In this document: piece by piece, positions 15,474 through 23,991 of the stretch | Layout of the letters: the number at the start of each line of letters is the position of its first letter | Position numbering within the stretch: the first letter of the stretch is position 1 | Origin: Paenibacillus sp. FSL R5-0517 | GTDB lineage: Bacteria; Bacillota; Bacilli; Paenibacillales; Paenibacillaceae | DNA: 64,000 nt | Direction of reading: 5' to 3' | NCBI RefSeq assembly: GCF_037974355.1 | Contig: NZ_CP150235.1 | Location: 4,774,001 to 4,838,000, forward strand | Program-made: the position numbers and the translations under genes | Notes under the pieces: model-generated | Database searches by the model: none | Seen by the model: only the letters and a program-made list of their open reading frames with translations | What the model was told of the DNA's origin: nothing

Positions 15474-18400
15474 TTATGCTTCGATGTAAATACCGATCGA
15501 TTTGCCTCCGGCTTCAACACGTTCCATGGACTCATTCGAGCCAAATGTCACTTCGGTTACGAGAACATTCTCACGCAACACATCATCAAACGCCTGAATA
15601 GCTTCCTGTAGGGATGTATCCACATCCAGTGTCAAACGTACTCTTTTCTCAATCGGCAAGTCCAGTCGTTTCCGGGTATCCTGCACAGCACGAACCACTT
15701 CACGAACCCAGCCTTCTTGTTCCAGTGCTGCTGTGATTTCAGTATTAAGCGCAACCGTCAGTCCGTAACCTGATGCTGAAGCAAAACCTGATTTGGCCTG
15801 TTTATCAACCAATAATTCTTCGCTCGTCACTTGCAGCTCTTCGCCTTCCGGAGAAACGATGTTCAGCACACCCTCCGAAACCACTTTACGTGTCTCATCG
15901 GCTGACATTCCCTTGAAGAAGTTTTGCAGGAATCCTACGTTTTTACCGTATTTCTTACCTGCAACTTTCAGGTTCAGCTTCAATGTAAAGTCAACGAATT
16001 CCGCATCGTTATGCTCCGTACGGATTCCTTTTACATTGATCTCTTCCTTGATGATCTCTTCATAACTTGCCAGGTCAAAGCCTTTATCCAGAGAAACAAT
16101 CAATTCGGACAGCGGCTGACGTGTCTTGATGCCGGTTTCGTTACGAACGTTGCGGGCAAGTTCAACCACACGGCGAGCCGTCTCCATATCCTGTTCCAGT
16201 CCTGCATCAATTAGAGATTCATTGGCTACCGGATAATCTTCCATGTGCACACTCTCGCCTGTTGCAAGGTTCAGATAGATATCCTCTGCGAGCATCGGTG
16301 TAAACGGAGCAACCAGTTTTGCAGTAGTCACCAATACCTCAGTCAATGTGCGGTAAGCATCCAGTTTATCCTCTGTCAGGCCACTTCCCCAGAACCGGTC
16401 ACGGGAACGACGGATATACCAGTTACTCAGCTCATCGACAAATGCTTCAATCGCTTTGGAGGAGTTCAGGTAGTCGTTAACCAACAACGCTTTTTCTACA
16501 ACCAGAATCAGACTGTTCAGCCTCGACAGAATCCAGCGATCCAGCTTGTGTGCGGACAGTTGGAACGGGTGCTCCTGTGGATCAAATCCATCAATGGTAG
16601 CATAAAGCGTCAGGAATGCATGGGTGTTAACCAACGTATCCACCATTTTGGATTTGGCTTCGCCTACGATCCCTTTGGAGAAACGTTTACTGTTCCACGG
16701 TGCACTATCAGACAACAAAGCCCAGCGGAATGCATCGGTACCGTATTCTTCAATTACTTCCCAAGGATCGATCACGTTACCTTTGGATTTGGACATCTTC
16801 TGTCCGTTCTCATCAAGAACGTGTCCTGTAGCCATAACTGCTTTGTAAGGCGCTTTGCCTGTCAAAAGGGTGGAAACCGCCAGCAAGCTGTAGAACCAGC
16901 CACGTGTCTGGTCAATCCCTTCACAGATCATATCAGCAGGATACTGCTGTTCGAAGACTTCTTTATTTTCAAATGGATAGTGCTGCTGGGCAAACGGCAT
17001 GGAGCCACTGTCGAACCAGACATCGATCACTTCCGGTGTACGTTTCATCTCATATTTGCCACAAGAGCTCATGACTTTAACGTCATCCACATACGGTTTA
17101 TGCAATTCAAGATTCTCAGGCACATCCCCTACCGCACGGGCACGTAATTCTGCAATGCTGTGTGGAGCAAATTGTTCGCCAGTCTCCTCGCACACCCAGA
17201 TGTTCAGCGGAGTTCCCCAATAACGATCACGGCTGATGTTCCAATCCACCAGATCCTCAAGGAATTTCCCGAAGCGACCTTCACGAACATGACCTGGGTA
17301 CCAATCCACTTCACTGTTGTTGGCAATCAATTGGTCCTTGATGGCTGTCGTTTGGATAAACCAACTGTCCATTGCATAGTACAGAAGCGGTGTATCACAA
17401 CGCCAGCAGAATGGATAGCTGTGCTCATATTTTTCTTTGCTGAACAAACGTCCATTCTCAGACAGATATCGCACGATATCAATATCACAATCCTTCACGA
17501 AACGTCCGGCAAAATCAGTAACCTCAGCGACAAATTTACCTTCCAGGTCCACCATGTTCACAAAGCTGATACCATTTTCACGGCACACACGGTAGTCATC
17601 TTCACCATGGGCAGGAGCCATGTGTACGATACCCGTACCACTTGCATCTGTTACAAAGCCGGCACCCAGAATGATGTTGGCTTTCTCAGCCTGAACGTAG
17701 TTGAACGGAGGATCATACGTTTTGCCAACCAGATCGGCACCTTTCAGTGCACCAATGATCTCGTACTCACCCTTGGTATCTTTCATTACTTTCTCTACCA
17801 AATTCGTTGCCATGATGTACACTTCATCACCTTGACGAACACGGGAGTAGTCCATATCCGGATTCACGGCAAGTGCGACGTGTGAAGGCAGTGTCCAAGG
17901 TGTCGTTGTCCAAGCAAGCACGAATTCTCCGCTGTCATTCAGCTTGAATTTTGCTGTAGCGCTCAGGTCTTTGACGTCTTTGTACCCTTGTGCAACCTCA
18001 TGGGAACTCAGTGTCGTCTGGCAAGATGGGCAGTACGGGCTCACACGATGGCCCCGATACAGCAGGCCTTTCTCATGGATTGTCGCGAGAATGTTCCATA
18101 CACTCTCAATGTAGTTGTTATCAAGGGTGATATATGGGTTATCCATATCCGTCCAATATCCGATACCTTCTGTCAGATCACGCCATTGTTGCTCGTACTC
18201 GAATACACTCGCTTTACATTCGTTAATGAATTTCTCCACGCCGTAATCTTCGATTTCCCACTTGTGGGAGATGCCAAGCTTCTTCTGTACACCCAGTTCT
18301 ACGGGCAGGCCGTGTGTATCCCAACCCGCTTTACGAACAACACGGTAACCCTTCATCGTGTTATAACGACCAACGAAATCCTTGATTACGCGTCCCAGTA

Positions 18401-18572
18401 CGTGACCGATATGCGGTTTTCCGTTCGCTGTAGGCGGCCCTTCATAAAATACAAAGTTTGGCTTGCCCTCGCGGTTTTCGATGGATCTTCTAAATGTATT
18501 CTCCGTTTTCCATTTATCCAACACGCGTAATTCTCTGGCACGTGCCTTCTCTTTGACGTCAACTCGTTGCAT
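15474..18572 (-). CDS. ileS: Isoleucyl-tRNA synthetase, IleRS2 (eukaryote-like) type
   Basis: Charges tRNA-Ile with isoleucine. About 1032 residues from MQRVDVKEK, longer than the usual bacterial IleRS1 (about 920). The HIGH motif reads HIGH (about residue 54-57) and KMSKS is intact. The segment GWDTHGLPVE, with Thr where IleRS1 has Cys, and a C-terminal extension without the IleRS1 zinc-binding cysteines, mark it as IleRS2, the clade generally associated with mupirocin tolerance. AAGGGA lies eleven bases before the chosen ATG; an ATG three codons upstream is too close to it. It occupies the usual ileS place next to divIVA and is preceded by a T-box leader. Confidence 0.95.
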   Translation of the reverse strand: MQRVDVKEKARARELRVLDKWKTENTFRRSIENREGKPNFVFYEGPPTANGKPHIGHVLGRVIKDFVGRYNTMKGYRVVRKAGWDTHGLPVELGVQKKLGISHKWEIEDYGVEKFINECKASVFEYEQQWRDLTEGIGYWTDMDNPYITLDNNYIESVWNILATIHEKGLLYRGHRVSPYCPSCQTTLSSHEVAQGYKDVKDLSATAKFKLNDSGEFVLAWTTTPWTLPSHVALAVNPDMDYSRVRQGDEVYIMATNLVEKVMKDTKGEYEIIGALKGADLVGKTYDPPFNYVQAEKANIILGAGFVTDASGTGIVHMAPAHGEDDYRVCRENGISFVNMVDLEGKFVAEVTDFAGRFVKDCDIDIVRYLSENGRLFSKEKYEHSYPFCWRCDTPLLYYAMDSWFIQTTAIKDQLIANNSEVDWYPGHVREGRFGKFLEDLVDWNISRDRYWGTPLNIWVCEETGEQFAPHSIAELRARAVGDVPENLELHKPYVDDVKVMSSCGKYEMKRTPEVIDVWFDSGSMPFAQQHYPFENKEVFEQQYPADMICEGIDQTRGWFYSLLAVSTLLTGKAPYKAVMATGHVLDENGQKMSKSKGNVIDPWEVIEEYGTDAFRWALLSDSAPWNSKRFSKGIVGEAKSKMVDTLVNTHAFLTLYATIDGFDPQEHPFQLSAHKLDRWILSRLNSLILVVEKALLVNDYLNSSKAIEAFVDELSNWYIRRSRDRFWGSGLTEDKLDAYRTLTEVLVTTAKLVAPFTPMLAEDIYLNLATGESVHMEDYPVANESLIDAGLEQDMETARRVVELARNVRNETGIKTRQPLSELIVSLDKGFDLASYEEIIKEEINVKGIRTEHNDAEFVDFTLKLNLKVAGKKYGKNVGFLQNFFKGMSADETRKVVSEGVLNIVSPEGEELQVTSEELLVDKQAKSGFASASGYGLTVALNTEITAALEQEGWVREVVRAVQDTRKRLDLPIEKRVRLTLDVDTSLQEAIQAFDDVLRENVLVTEVTFGSNESMERVEAGGKSIGIYIEA

Positions 18573-18600
18573 GGTGATCATCTTCCCTTTCTTTGGTTAA

Positions 18601-18983
18601 GATTGTGGACCGTCCACAAAAAGCGTTTCAATCCCCCTAAATCCCCCTTGCCAAGGGGGACCCCATAGGCGCTCCGCCCTCTGGACACCCGGGATGGCTT
18701 GTCGATTGGGGGACAGTTGCGCCGCTTGTGGGCGAGGGTTTATGTGCGTGGTGACGGCCATTTTGCGGCTTGTTCCCTGCGTGAACGCCGCATGGCCTTA
18801 CCGCGAGGCGGGTGTTGCCGGGCGCTTCGCTCTCCCGGCGGGCGGCTCTCTCCTTGAGGCACCTTCGGGCCTCATGGACGTTCGCCTTAGCGAACCCTGT
18901 GTGCCGGGTGCTTTGCTCTCCCGGCGGGTGGCTCTCTACCTGGGGGCCCTGCGGGCCTCATGGACGTTCGCCTTTTTTGGACA
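18601..18983. repeat. GC-rich repeats between the ileS T-box and ileS
   Basis: This 380-base stretch is much richer in G and C than its surroundings and codes for nothing convincing. Two tandem copies of a unit of about 75-87 bases run from about 18809 to 18972. Each has a CCGGG/CCCGG hairpin and ends in CTCATGGACGTTCGCCTT. Near the ileS end CCCCCTTG pairs with CAAGGGGG (about 18645-18662), and GTGGAC/GTCCAC arms occur at about 18607-18617. It lies within the transcribed 5' leader, downstream of the T-box terminator. Confidence 0.75.
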
Positions 18984-19305
18984 CAAAAAAGCCCCATCCC
19001 TGGAAAGGGACGAGGCTATACTCGCGTTACCACCCTAATTCTGTTCATCACAAACCACATCCAGGCAAGCCTGGGTATGCTCTGTCATCAACAGCGCTTA
19101 TGCCCCGCTAAACTACCGCAGGGTGCCGTTATAACGTACGGCTTACGGTTCGGCTTACACACGGCAATCACGATCACCGCTTCAGCGTCACTTCTCCGGG
19201 GAGATATTCGGCTATAACTCATCCATTGGTTTGCACCAACCACCAACTCTCTGAGGGATGAGATCATAACGTACTGAACCCGTCATGGAATCACTATTCA
19301 TTATG
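18984..19305 (-). promoter_or_regulatory. T-box leader (tRNA-Ile sensing) upstream of ileS
   Basis: On the minus strand the T-box sequence AGGGTGGTAACGCGAG is at 19021-19036. Upstream is Stem I with the AGAGAG and GGTTGGTGCAAACC elements, closed by CTCATCC and GGATGAG. The likely specifier codon ATC (Ile) is at 19203-19205. Downstream the terminator stem GTCCC/GGGAT-GGGGC is followed by TTTTTT (18985-18990). Uncharged tRNA-Ile should stabilise the antiterminator and allow ileS expression. Confidence 0.93.
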
Positions 19306-19311
19306 AATATA

Positions 19312-19340
19312 GTTATAGCCTCTTTGCAGACAAAAGTCAA
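19312..19340 (-). promoter_or_regulatory. Sigma-A promoter of the T-box-ileS unit
   Basis: Minus strand TTGACT (19335-19340), 17-base spacer, TATAAC (19312-19317), immediately upstream of the T-box leader and just after the divIVA stop. Confidence 0.82.
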
Positions 19341-19352
19341 CCAGGCGCCAGA

Positions 19353-19862
19353 CTAATAAATTTCTTTCATCTCCCGCTCACGGTCACGCACTTCCTGCTC
19401 CCGGCTCTCCAGCACTTCCCAACCATCCTGAGTCAACAGTTCAAGCTGCGCTTCAACAAGCGTGCGGAAACGGGCACGATAGATCGATGCCTGCTTTTTC
19501 AGTTCCTCTACTTCCAAAGCAATCTTTCGTGATTTACCCAACGCTTCGTTCACGATCCGGTCTGCATTTTTCTCTGCTTCCTTCACGATCAACTGCGCTT
19601 CTTTCTTCGCATTATTCTTCACATCATCAGCAGCTTCCTGCGCAATAATGATTGTTTTGCTGAGCGTTTCTTCAATCGTTGCAAAATGATCCAGCTTTTC
19701 CTGAACGGACAGCAACTGATTGCTCAGCTCTTTGTTCTCGCGAATGACGCCTTCGTAATCTTTGATGACTTGGTCCAGGAATTCATTGACTTCATCCTCG
19801 TCATACCCGCGCAAACGTCGGGAAAATTCCTTGTTGTGTATGTCCAGCGGCGTTAATGGCAT
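19353..19862 (-). CDS. divIVA: Septum-site and pole-localised protein DivIVA
   Basis: Curvature-sensing coiled-coil protein that marks poles and septa. About 169 residues from MPLTPLDI, with AGGAGG eight bases upstream. The N-terminal lipid-binding region LTPLDIHNKEFSRRLRGY is intact, including the Phe-Ser-Arg-Arg tip, followed by DEDEVNEFLDQV. Long coiled-coil segments run to the C terminus, which ends in a highly charged helix. It is the last gene of the ylm block, followed by the ileS promoter. Confidence 0.95.
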   Translation of the reverse strand: MPLTPLDIHNKEFSRRLRGYDEDEVNEFLDQVIKDYEGVIRENKELSNQLLSVQEKLDHFATIEETLSKTIIIAQEAADDVKNNAKKEAQLIVKEAEKNADRIVNEALGKSRKIALEVEELKKQASIYRARFRTLVEAQLELLTQDGWEVLESREQEVRDREREMKEIY

Positions 19863-20009
19863 GCTGTCCACCTCCTGTAAAAGTTCCTTCCCGTCCAGAG
19901 AAGGTTTGCAGCATAAATCTTTGACTTAATGTATATCGGATACACCGCGTATTTTCTACACCTTTATGATAAACATTTCGACAAGAAAGCGGATTTTCCT
20001 GCAACAGAC

Positions 20010-20792
20010 TCAGGCAAATTTGCCGATTTTCACTCGGCATCGTCCTTTTTTGGTCATCCCATCCTGTTCAATGACCTTGAAGCGGCCAAATCCCTGAATG
20101 GATACGACATCACCCGCTTTTAGCGATTTGGACGGATCTTCCTCAACCTTCCAGTTTACACGACAGCGTCCAGCTTTGATTGGCACCAACACTTTACTGC
20201 GACTAAGCCGGTATACATCTGCACAGATTCCATCCAAACGAAGCGAAGCGACTGTAATGTCCATCGTCTCCAGTTTGTTCTCTGACCACCGCATCTGTTC
20301 CAAAGGAAGTAACTCTGTGAACACATGTAACCGATGCACCTGATTCAGTTGAAGCGATAAAAAAGCGCCGGTTTCCGCCGCCACCACTGTATGGCAACCG
20401 TCCTCCAGCACTTGGATATCCCCGATCTTTCCACGTTTCATCCCAAGTCCGAGCAGGGAACCCATATAGTCCCCGTGCTCCAGCTCTGAGATTTTCTGAT
20501 CATCAGACGTGATGCTGAGCACCTGCATACCCATATCCTCATCATCCAGATACATGTAATCAGGTGCAACCAGCGCACGCTTTCGCTCAGCAGCCTCGTA
20601 ACCACCATCCAGACGAATCTGCACGTCATTACGACGATTGACAAGAGTTTGTAAGATAAACACCTGTCTTGGGTCAAGAAAGTCAGTTAGCTTCATCTCA
20701 TGATACTTGCCTGCACCCTCAACCCAATCTGAAGCCTTAACTACGAAATCTCGCTCATCATGGCTAAAATGTTCGTAAATTTCACCGCTCAT
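20010..20792 (-). CDS. ylmH: S4-domain RNA-binding protein YlmH
   Basis: A 260-residue protein with a C-terminal S4 RNA-binding domain (LRLDGICADVYRLSRSK, LVPIKAGRCRVNWK, LKAGDVVSIQGFGRFKV) and the N-terminal YlmH-specific domain (RRNDVQIRLDGGYEAAERKR in broken form). The family is linked to ribosome quality control and rescue of stalled peptidyl-tRNA complexes, and cross-talks with division through its operon. It lies between divIVA and a palindromic repeat that separates it from ylmG. The start ATG has only a weak upstream ribosome binding site because the repeat begins 22 bases away. Confidence 0.92.
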   Translation of the reverse strand: MSGEIYEHFSHDERDFVVKASDWVEGAGKYHEMKLTDFLDPRQVFILQTLVNRRNDVQIRLDGGYEAAERKRALVAPDYMYLDDEDMGMQVLSITSDDQKISELEHGDYMGSLLGLGMKRGKIGDIQVLEDGCHTVVAAETGAFLSLQLNQVHRLHVFTELLPLEQMRWSENKLETMDITVASLRLDGICADVYRLSRSKVLVPIKAGRCRVNWKVEEDPSKSLKAGDVVSIQGFGRFKVIEQDGMTKKGRCRVKIGKFA

Positions 20793-20813
20793 CTATGTCA
20801 CCCTACCCTAATA

Positions 20814-21031
20814 GTCCGTGTTCAAAAAGACCGGTTTTCAGTACCGAGAAGATGGGATAAAGCTAGAAATGGAGTAGCGGAGCGTAGAGAAAACTACGTG
20901 AGCAACCACAATGTTTCCGAAGGAAACATTGTTCGTAAGCCTCCCACTTATTTCGGCTGAATTCCATATTCGATGCTGACGATGCCACTAGGCATCCTTC
21001 GTAATCAAAAGCGGACTCTTTGAACAACCTC
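20814..21031. repeat. 220-base palindromic intergenic repeat between ylmH and ylmG
   Basis: The ends are related inverted repeats: left GTGTTCAAAAAGACCGGTTT, right (reverse complement) GTTGTTCAAAGAGTCCGCTT. Inside are further inverted pairs, including AATGTTTCC/GGAAACATT (about 20909-20930) and GTAGCGGAGCGTAG beside CTACG. It contains no reading frame and occupies the whole gap, ending at the ylmG stop. The structure is that of a small non-autonomous mobile element or REP-like sequence. I recall near-identical sequence in other Paenibacillus genomes, but this was not checked. Confidence 0.75.
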
Positions 21032-21300
21032 TAATATACAAAATACCGAAGTATGGAGATCAATCCATTAAGCGCAAGTTGCAGAACGATCAGCGCCACA
21101 ATCGGGGAAATATCCAGTACACCGAACAAAGGTGGGATAAATCGACGAAATGGTCTTAGATATGGCTCCACAAACTTGCCTAGCCATTCACCAATGAAGC
21201 TTTCCCGCGCATTGGGAAGCCAAGACATCAATATGTAGACGATGACCATGTAAAAGTAAATCTGGTATAACGTGTACAGCACGCTTTCAATCTGATACAA
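21031..21300 (-). CDS. ylmG: YggT-family membrane protein YlmG
   Basis: An 89-residue protein with two hydrophobic segments and the YggT signature (MSWLPNARES, PYLRPFRRFIPPLFGVLDISPI in broken form). The family affects cell shape and osmotic tolerance and is linked to division; its biochemical role is not established. It sits seven bases after sepF in the same operon, as in other Bacillota. Confidence 0.93.
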   Translation of the reverse strand: MYQIESVLYTLYQIYFYMVIVYILMSWLPNARESFIGEWLGKFVEPYLRPFRRFIPPLFGVLDISPIVALIVLQLALNGLISILRYFVY

Positions 21301-21307
21301 AAGTGGC

Positions 21308-21775
21308 TCACCTCATTCTGTTATAATCTTGCTCGCTGTCAGCCAGTATTTCCGTAATTGATCCCTGAATTTCAACCGTATCTGGCGTGCAGAGAAAAAT
21401 GTTTCCGCCGATTTTGGAAATACCGCCACCCAATGCGTATACCGTGCCACTCAAAAAATCTATAACACGCAGCGCTTGGTCCTGACGTATCCGCTGCAGG
21501 TTTACCACAACGGTACGATGCGAACGCAGATGGTCGGCAATCTCCTGAGCCTCGTCATAAGAACGCGGTTCATACAGGACAACTTTAACATTTTTCTGGG
21601 AATGAATGCTCACCACATTATTCCCCCTTTGGTTTCTACGTTTATCGAGACTGGAGGTTTCAGCTTCCTGCTGTTCAGCCTCATTTTCCTCCTGCGAAGC
21701 CATCCGTTCACGTTCCACAATCTCTTCCTCTTCCTGAAGTCCGAGGAAATTCATAAATTTATTCATTACGCCCAT
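21308..21775 (-). CDS. sepF: Cell division protein SepF
   Basis: FtsZ-associated protein that polymerises and tethers FtsZ to the membrane. 155 residues. An N-terminal amphipathic membrane anchor (MNKFMNFLGLQ) is followed by a charged linker and the SepF core (VVLYEPRSYDEAQEIADHL, TVVVNLQRI, RVIDFLSGTVYALGG, IFLCTP). AGGAGG lies just before the ATG. It overlaps ylmE by ten bases. Confidence 0.96.
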   Translation of the reverse strand: MGVMNKFMNFLGLQEEEEIVERERMASQEENEAEQQEAETSSLDKRRNQRGNNVVSIHSQKNVKVVLYEPRSYDEAQEIADHLRSHRTVVVNLQRIRQDQALRVIDFLSGTVYALGGGISKIGGNIFLCTPDTVEIQGSITEILADSEQDYNRMR

Positions 21776-22467
21776 CGTGAACCCTCCTCTTTTCCTACGA
21801 GAATCGATCCCAGCCGTACCCAGGTTGCCCCTTCTTCAATGGCCACTTCAAAATCATTGGACATCCCCATCGACAGCTCAGTTAATGGCTCTGCTGTAAG
21901 GGCCTGTCCATTCAATTGATCTCTCAGCTCACGCAATCCACGAAATACAGGACGCGTCAGCTCCGGATCTTCCTCATGAGGTGCCATCGTCATCAGGCCA
22001 ACGACCTTGAGATTGTTGAACGAACGAATATCACGCAAAAAAGAACTTGCCTGTTCAGGCTGTAAGCCATACTTGCTCTCTTCACCCGAAATATTCACCT
22101 GCAAAAACGTTTCCACTTGCATGCCAAGTGAAGCTGCTTTTTTATCCAACTCCTTCGCCAACGACAAACGATCGAGTGAATGTATGTAACGAAACTTCCC
22201 GATCACGTCTTTCACCTTGTTCGTCTGCAAATGACCGATAAAATGCCAGGTACCCTGTTGACCAAAAGCTTCCCATTTGGCCTGTGCATCCTGCCATCGA
22301 TTTTCTCCAATATGCTCAAGACCATGATTCAGCACCGATCCCGTTGTTTCCAGTGAGACATATTTCGTGACTGCAATCACATTCACATCATCACGATGAC
22401 GGTTACTGCGCCGACATGCATCCTCGATCTTCTGATTTACCTGTTGTATACGCTCCTCCAATGACAC
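21766..22467 (-). CDS. ylmE: PLP-binding homeostasis protein, YggS/YlmE family
   Basis: A 233-residue single-domain PLP protein of the alanine racemase fold. The PLP lysine is in VIAVTKYVSLE, followed by GENRWQDA, WHFIGHLQTNKVK and LSMGMSNDFEVAIEEGATWVRLG. The family controls PLP and amino acid balance and has no proven catalytic reaction. It lies between ylmD and sepF, overlapping sepF. Confidence 0.94.
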   Translation of the reverse strand: MSLEERIQQVNQKIEDACRRSNRHRDDVNVIAVTKYVSLETTGSVLNHGLEHIGENRWQDAQAKWEAFGQQGTWHFIGHLQTNKVKDVIGKFRYIHSLDRLSLAKELDKKAASLGMQVETFLQVNISGEESKYGLQPEQASSFLRDIRSFNNLKVVGLMTMAPHEEDPELTRPVFRGLRELRDQLNGQALTAEPLTELSMGMSNDFEVAIEEGATWVRLGSILVGKEEGSRWA

Positions 22468-22473
22468 AGAGGG

Positions 22474-23373
22474 TCACCTCTCTTCCAGCCCAATCCAGCT
22501 CGCCATCCGCCCTGTAACACCATTTTCCTTCCGATAGGAGAAAAATAATTCGGGATGACAACTTGTACACCATGTTGTACATTCGATATGATCCGGCAAT
22601 ATTCCTGCTTTCATCATAATGTGTCGATTACATTCTTTCAAGTTTAACATCGTTTTACCGTTATCTACGGATCGATATGCTTTTTTAGAAGCAGAATCCT
22701 TGTATTCATCATTAACCGGGGAATCATCAAACCAAACCCGTACATGCTGCATAACCGCCTCATCCACTTCATAACAGCAATCCCCAATGGACGGACCGAT
22801 TGCAGCTCGAATGTCCTGTCTGCGACTTCCGTACTCCCGTTCCATCGTCTCCACCATGGATACAGCGATACCTGCGACTGTTCCTTTCCAACCGGCATGA
22901 GCAAGACCAACGGCCTGTTGCACAGGGTCATAGAAATAAAGCGGGACACAGTCTGCATAGAAAGAAGTCAACAGCACACCCGGCACATTTGTAACCAATC
23001 CATCCGTATCCTGCAACGCCGACTGACGATCAAGCAATCCTCTGCTCCGATCTTCAGCTTTAATTACAGCCACATGTTTGCCATGCACCTGTTCTCCACA
23101 GGTCCAGGCCTCCGCTTCATAGCCAAGCTTCCCGGTTACAAGCCTGCGGTTGTTAAGCACAACTTCAGGATCATCCCCCACATGATAAGCGCAGTTAAGC
23201 GTAGCATAGGGTACACTTCCGACTCCCCCATGTCTTGTCGTAAATCCGACCGATAACTGTTCAAACCGCTGTCTCCAGGGCTCAACATATAATAATAACG
23301 GGTCAGAACCGAAATCTGAATTAGGGTTCTCTGTCCGTTCAAGTAATTCCTTATTCAATACAAAGGGTTCCAT
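22474..23373 (-). CDS. ylmD: Multicopper-oxidase-like / purine nucleoside phosphorylase YlmD (PgeF family)
   Basis: A 299-residue protein of the YfiH/PgeF (DUF152) family. Motifs are GFTTRHGGVG, CGEQVHGKHVAVI, ADCVPLYFYDP, GLAHAGWKGTVAGI and AAIGPSIGDCCYEV. The His-Cys-His zinc site (HGK, ADCVP, HAGW) is intact. Characterised members act as purine nucleoside phosphorylase/adenosine deaminase or as peptidoglycan-editing factors. It is six bases upstream of ylmE, so probably one transcript. Confidence 0.92.
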   Translation of the reverse strand: MEPFVLNKELLERTENPNSDFGSDPLLLYVEPWRQRFEQLSVGFTTRHGGVGSVPYATLNCAYHVGDDPEVVLNNRRLVTGKLGYEAEAWTCGEQVHGKHVAVIKAEDRSRGLLDRQSALQDTDGLVTNVPGVLLTSFYADCVPLYFYDPVQQAVGLAHAGWKGTVAGIAVSMVETMEREYGSRRQDIRAAIGPSIGDCCYEVDEAVMQHVRVWFDDSPVNDEYKDSASKKAYRSVDNGKTMLNLKECNRHIMMKAGILPDHIECTTWCTSCHPELFFSYRKENGVTGRMASWIGLEER

Positions 23374-23424
23374 TCTCTCACCTCACCACTTCCAGTGTAC
23401 CAAATGAGCCACATTCTGTCTCCT

Positions 23425-23817
23425 TTATATCGTTCGACGCTGATTACGGTCTGATCGTTCAATGCGTTCCACACGCTCCGTGCGGAGATGCTGCTGTTCG
23501 TCATACAGGCGCGCTTCCCGATCACGCTCGTCATACGTGGTTTCCTTCACCTCATCCATCTTCACAAGAATCACATCCGAACCAATCTTTACGATATTTC
23601 TCCAGGGAATCACCAGATCCGTTCCCCCGCCAAAAAGTCCCATAAACCGGCTGTACCCCGGCACAACAATCGCTTCAATTCGTCCCTGCTTCAGATCCAA
23701 CTCCAAGTCACTGATCTGACCTAGGCGCTTACCATCCGTAATGTTAATGACATCCTTAGTCTGAAAATCCGAGATTTTCATGCCTCGTGCCGCCACTTCG
23801 CTCGTATTTACTTTCAT
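23425..23817 (-). CDS. ylmC: PRC-barrel protein YlmC/YmxH family
   Basis: About 130 residues. The PRC-barrel (MKISDFQTKDVINI, GQISDLELDLKQG, EAIVVPGYSRF, DLVIPWRNIVKIGSDVILVK) matches the YlmC/YmxH sporulation family, except that the C terminus extends as a highly charged Arg/Glu tail. The ATG at 23817 follows GGGGGCGGG; a second ATG 12 codons in (23781) begins the conserved domain and could be the real start. The function is unclear; related proteins are made in the mother cell or forespore. Confidence 0.85.
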   Translation of the reverse strand: MKVNTSEVAARGMKISDFQTKDVINITDGKRLGQISDLELDLKQGRIEAIVVPGYSRFMGLFGGGTDLVIPWRNIVKIGSDVILVKMDEVKETTYDERDREARLYDEQQHLRTERVERIERSDRNQRRTI

Positions 23818-23931
23818 TCATTCCCGCCCCCTGTTGTTCCTCTTCTTTCCGTTCCAAACGCTTCTATACAATATATGTTTCAGGGGCGAAAAATGTCCTG
23901 TTTTTCATCGAATGTGGAGACGGCTTAACAC

Positions 23932-23972
23932 AAAAAGACGACCAACGGTATACATAGCCCCGATTGATCGTC
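23932..23972 (-). terminator. Terminator of sigG
   Basis: Minus strand stem GACGATCAA/TTGGTCGTC followed by TTTTTG, 20 bases after the sigG stop. Confidence 0.85.
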
Positions 23973-23991
23973 CTCCTGCCCTTACCTTGTG

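Noticed and set aside
15793..18530. Long plus-strand reading frames opposite ileS (up to 300 codons)
   Set aside because: Antisense shadows of a well-conserved gene; no ribosome binding sites or family features.
18694..19217. Plus-strand reading frames of 85-114 codons opposite the ileS leader
   Set aside because: They arise from GC-rich repeats and the T-box; no ribosome binding sites, and the translations are repeat-derived.
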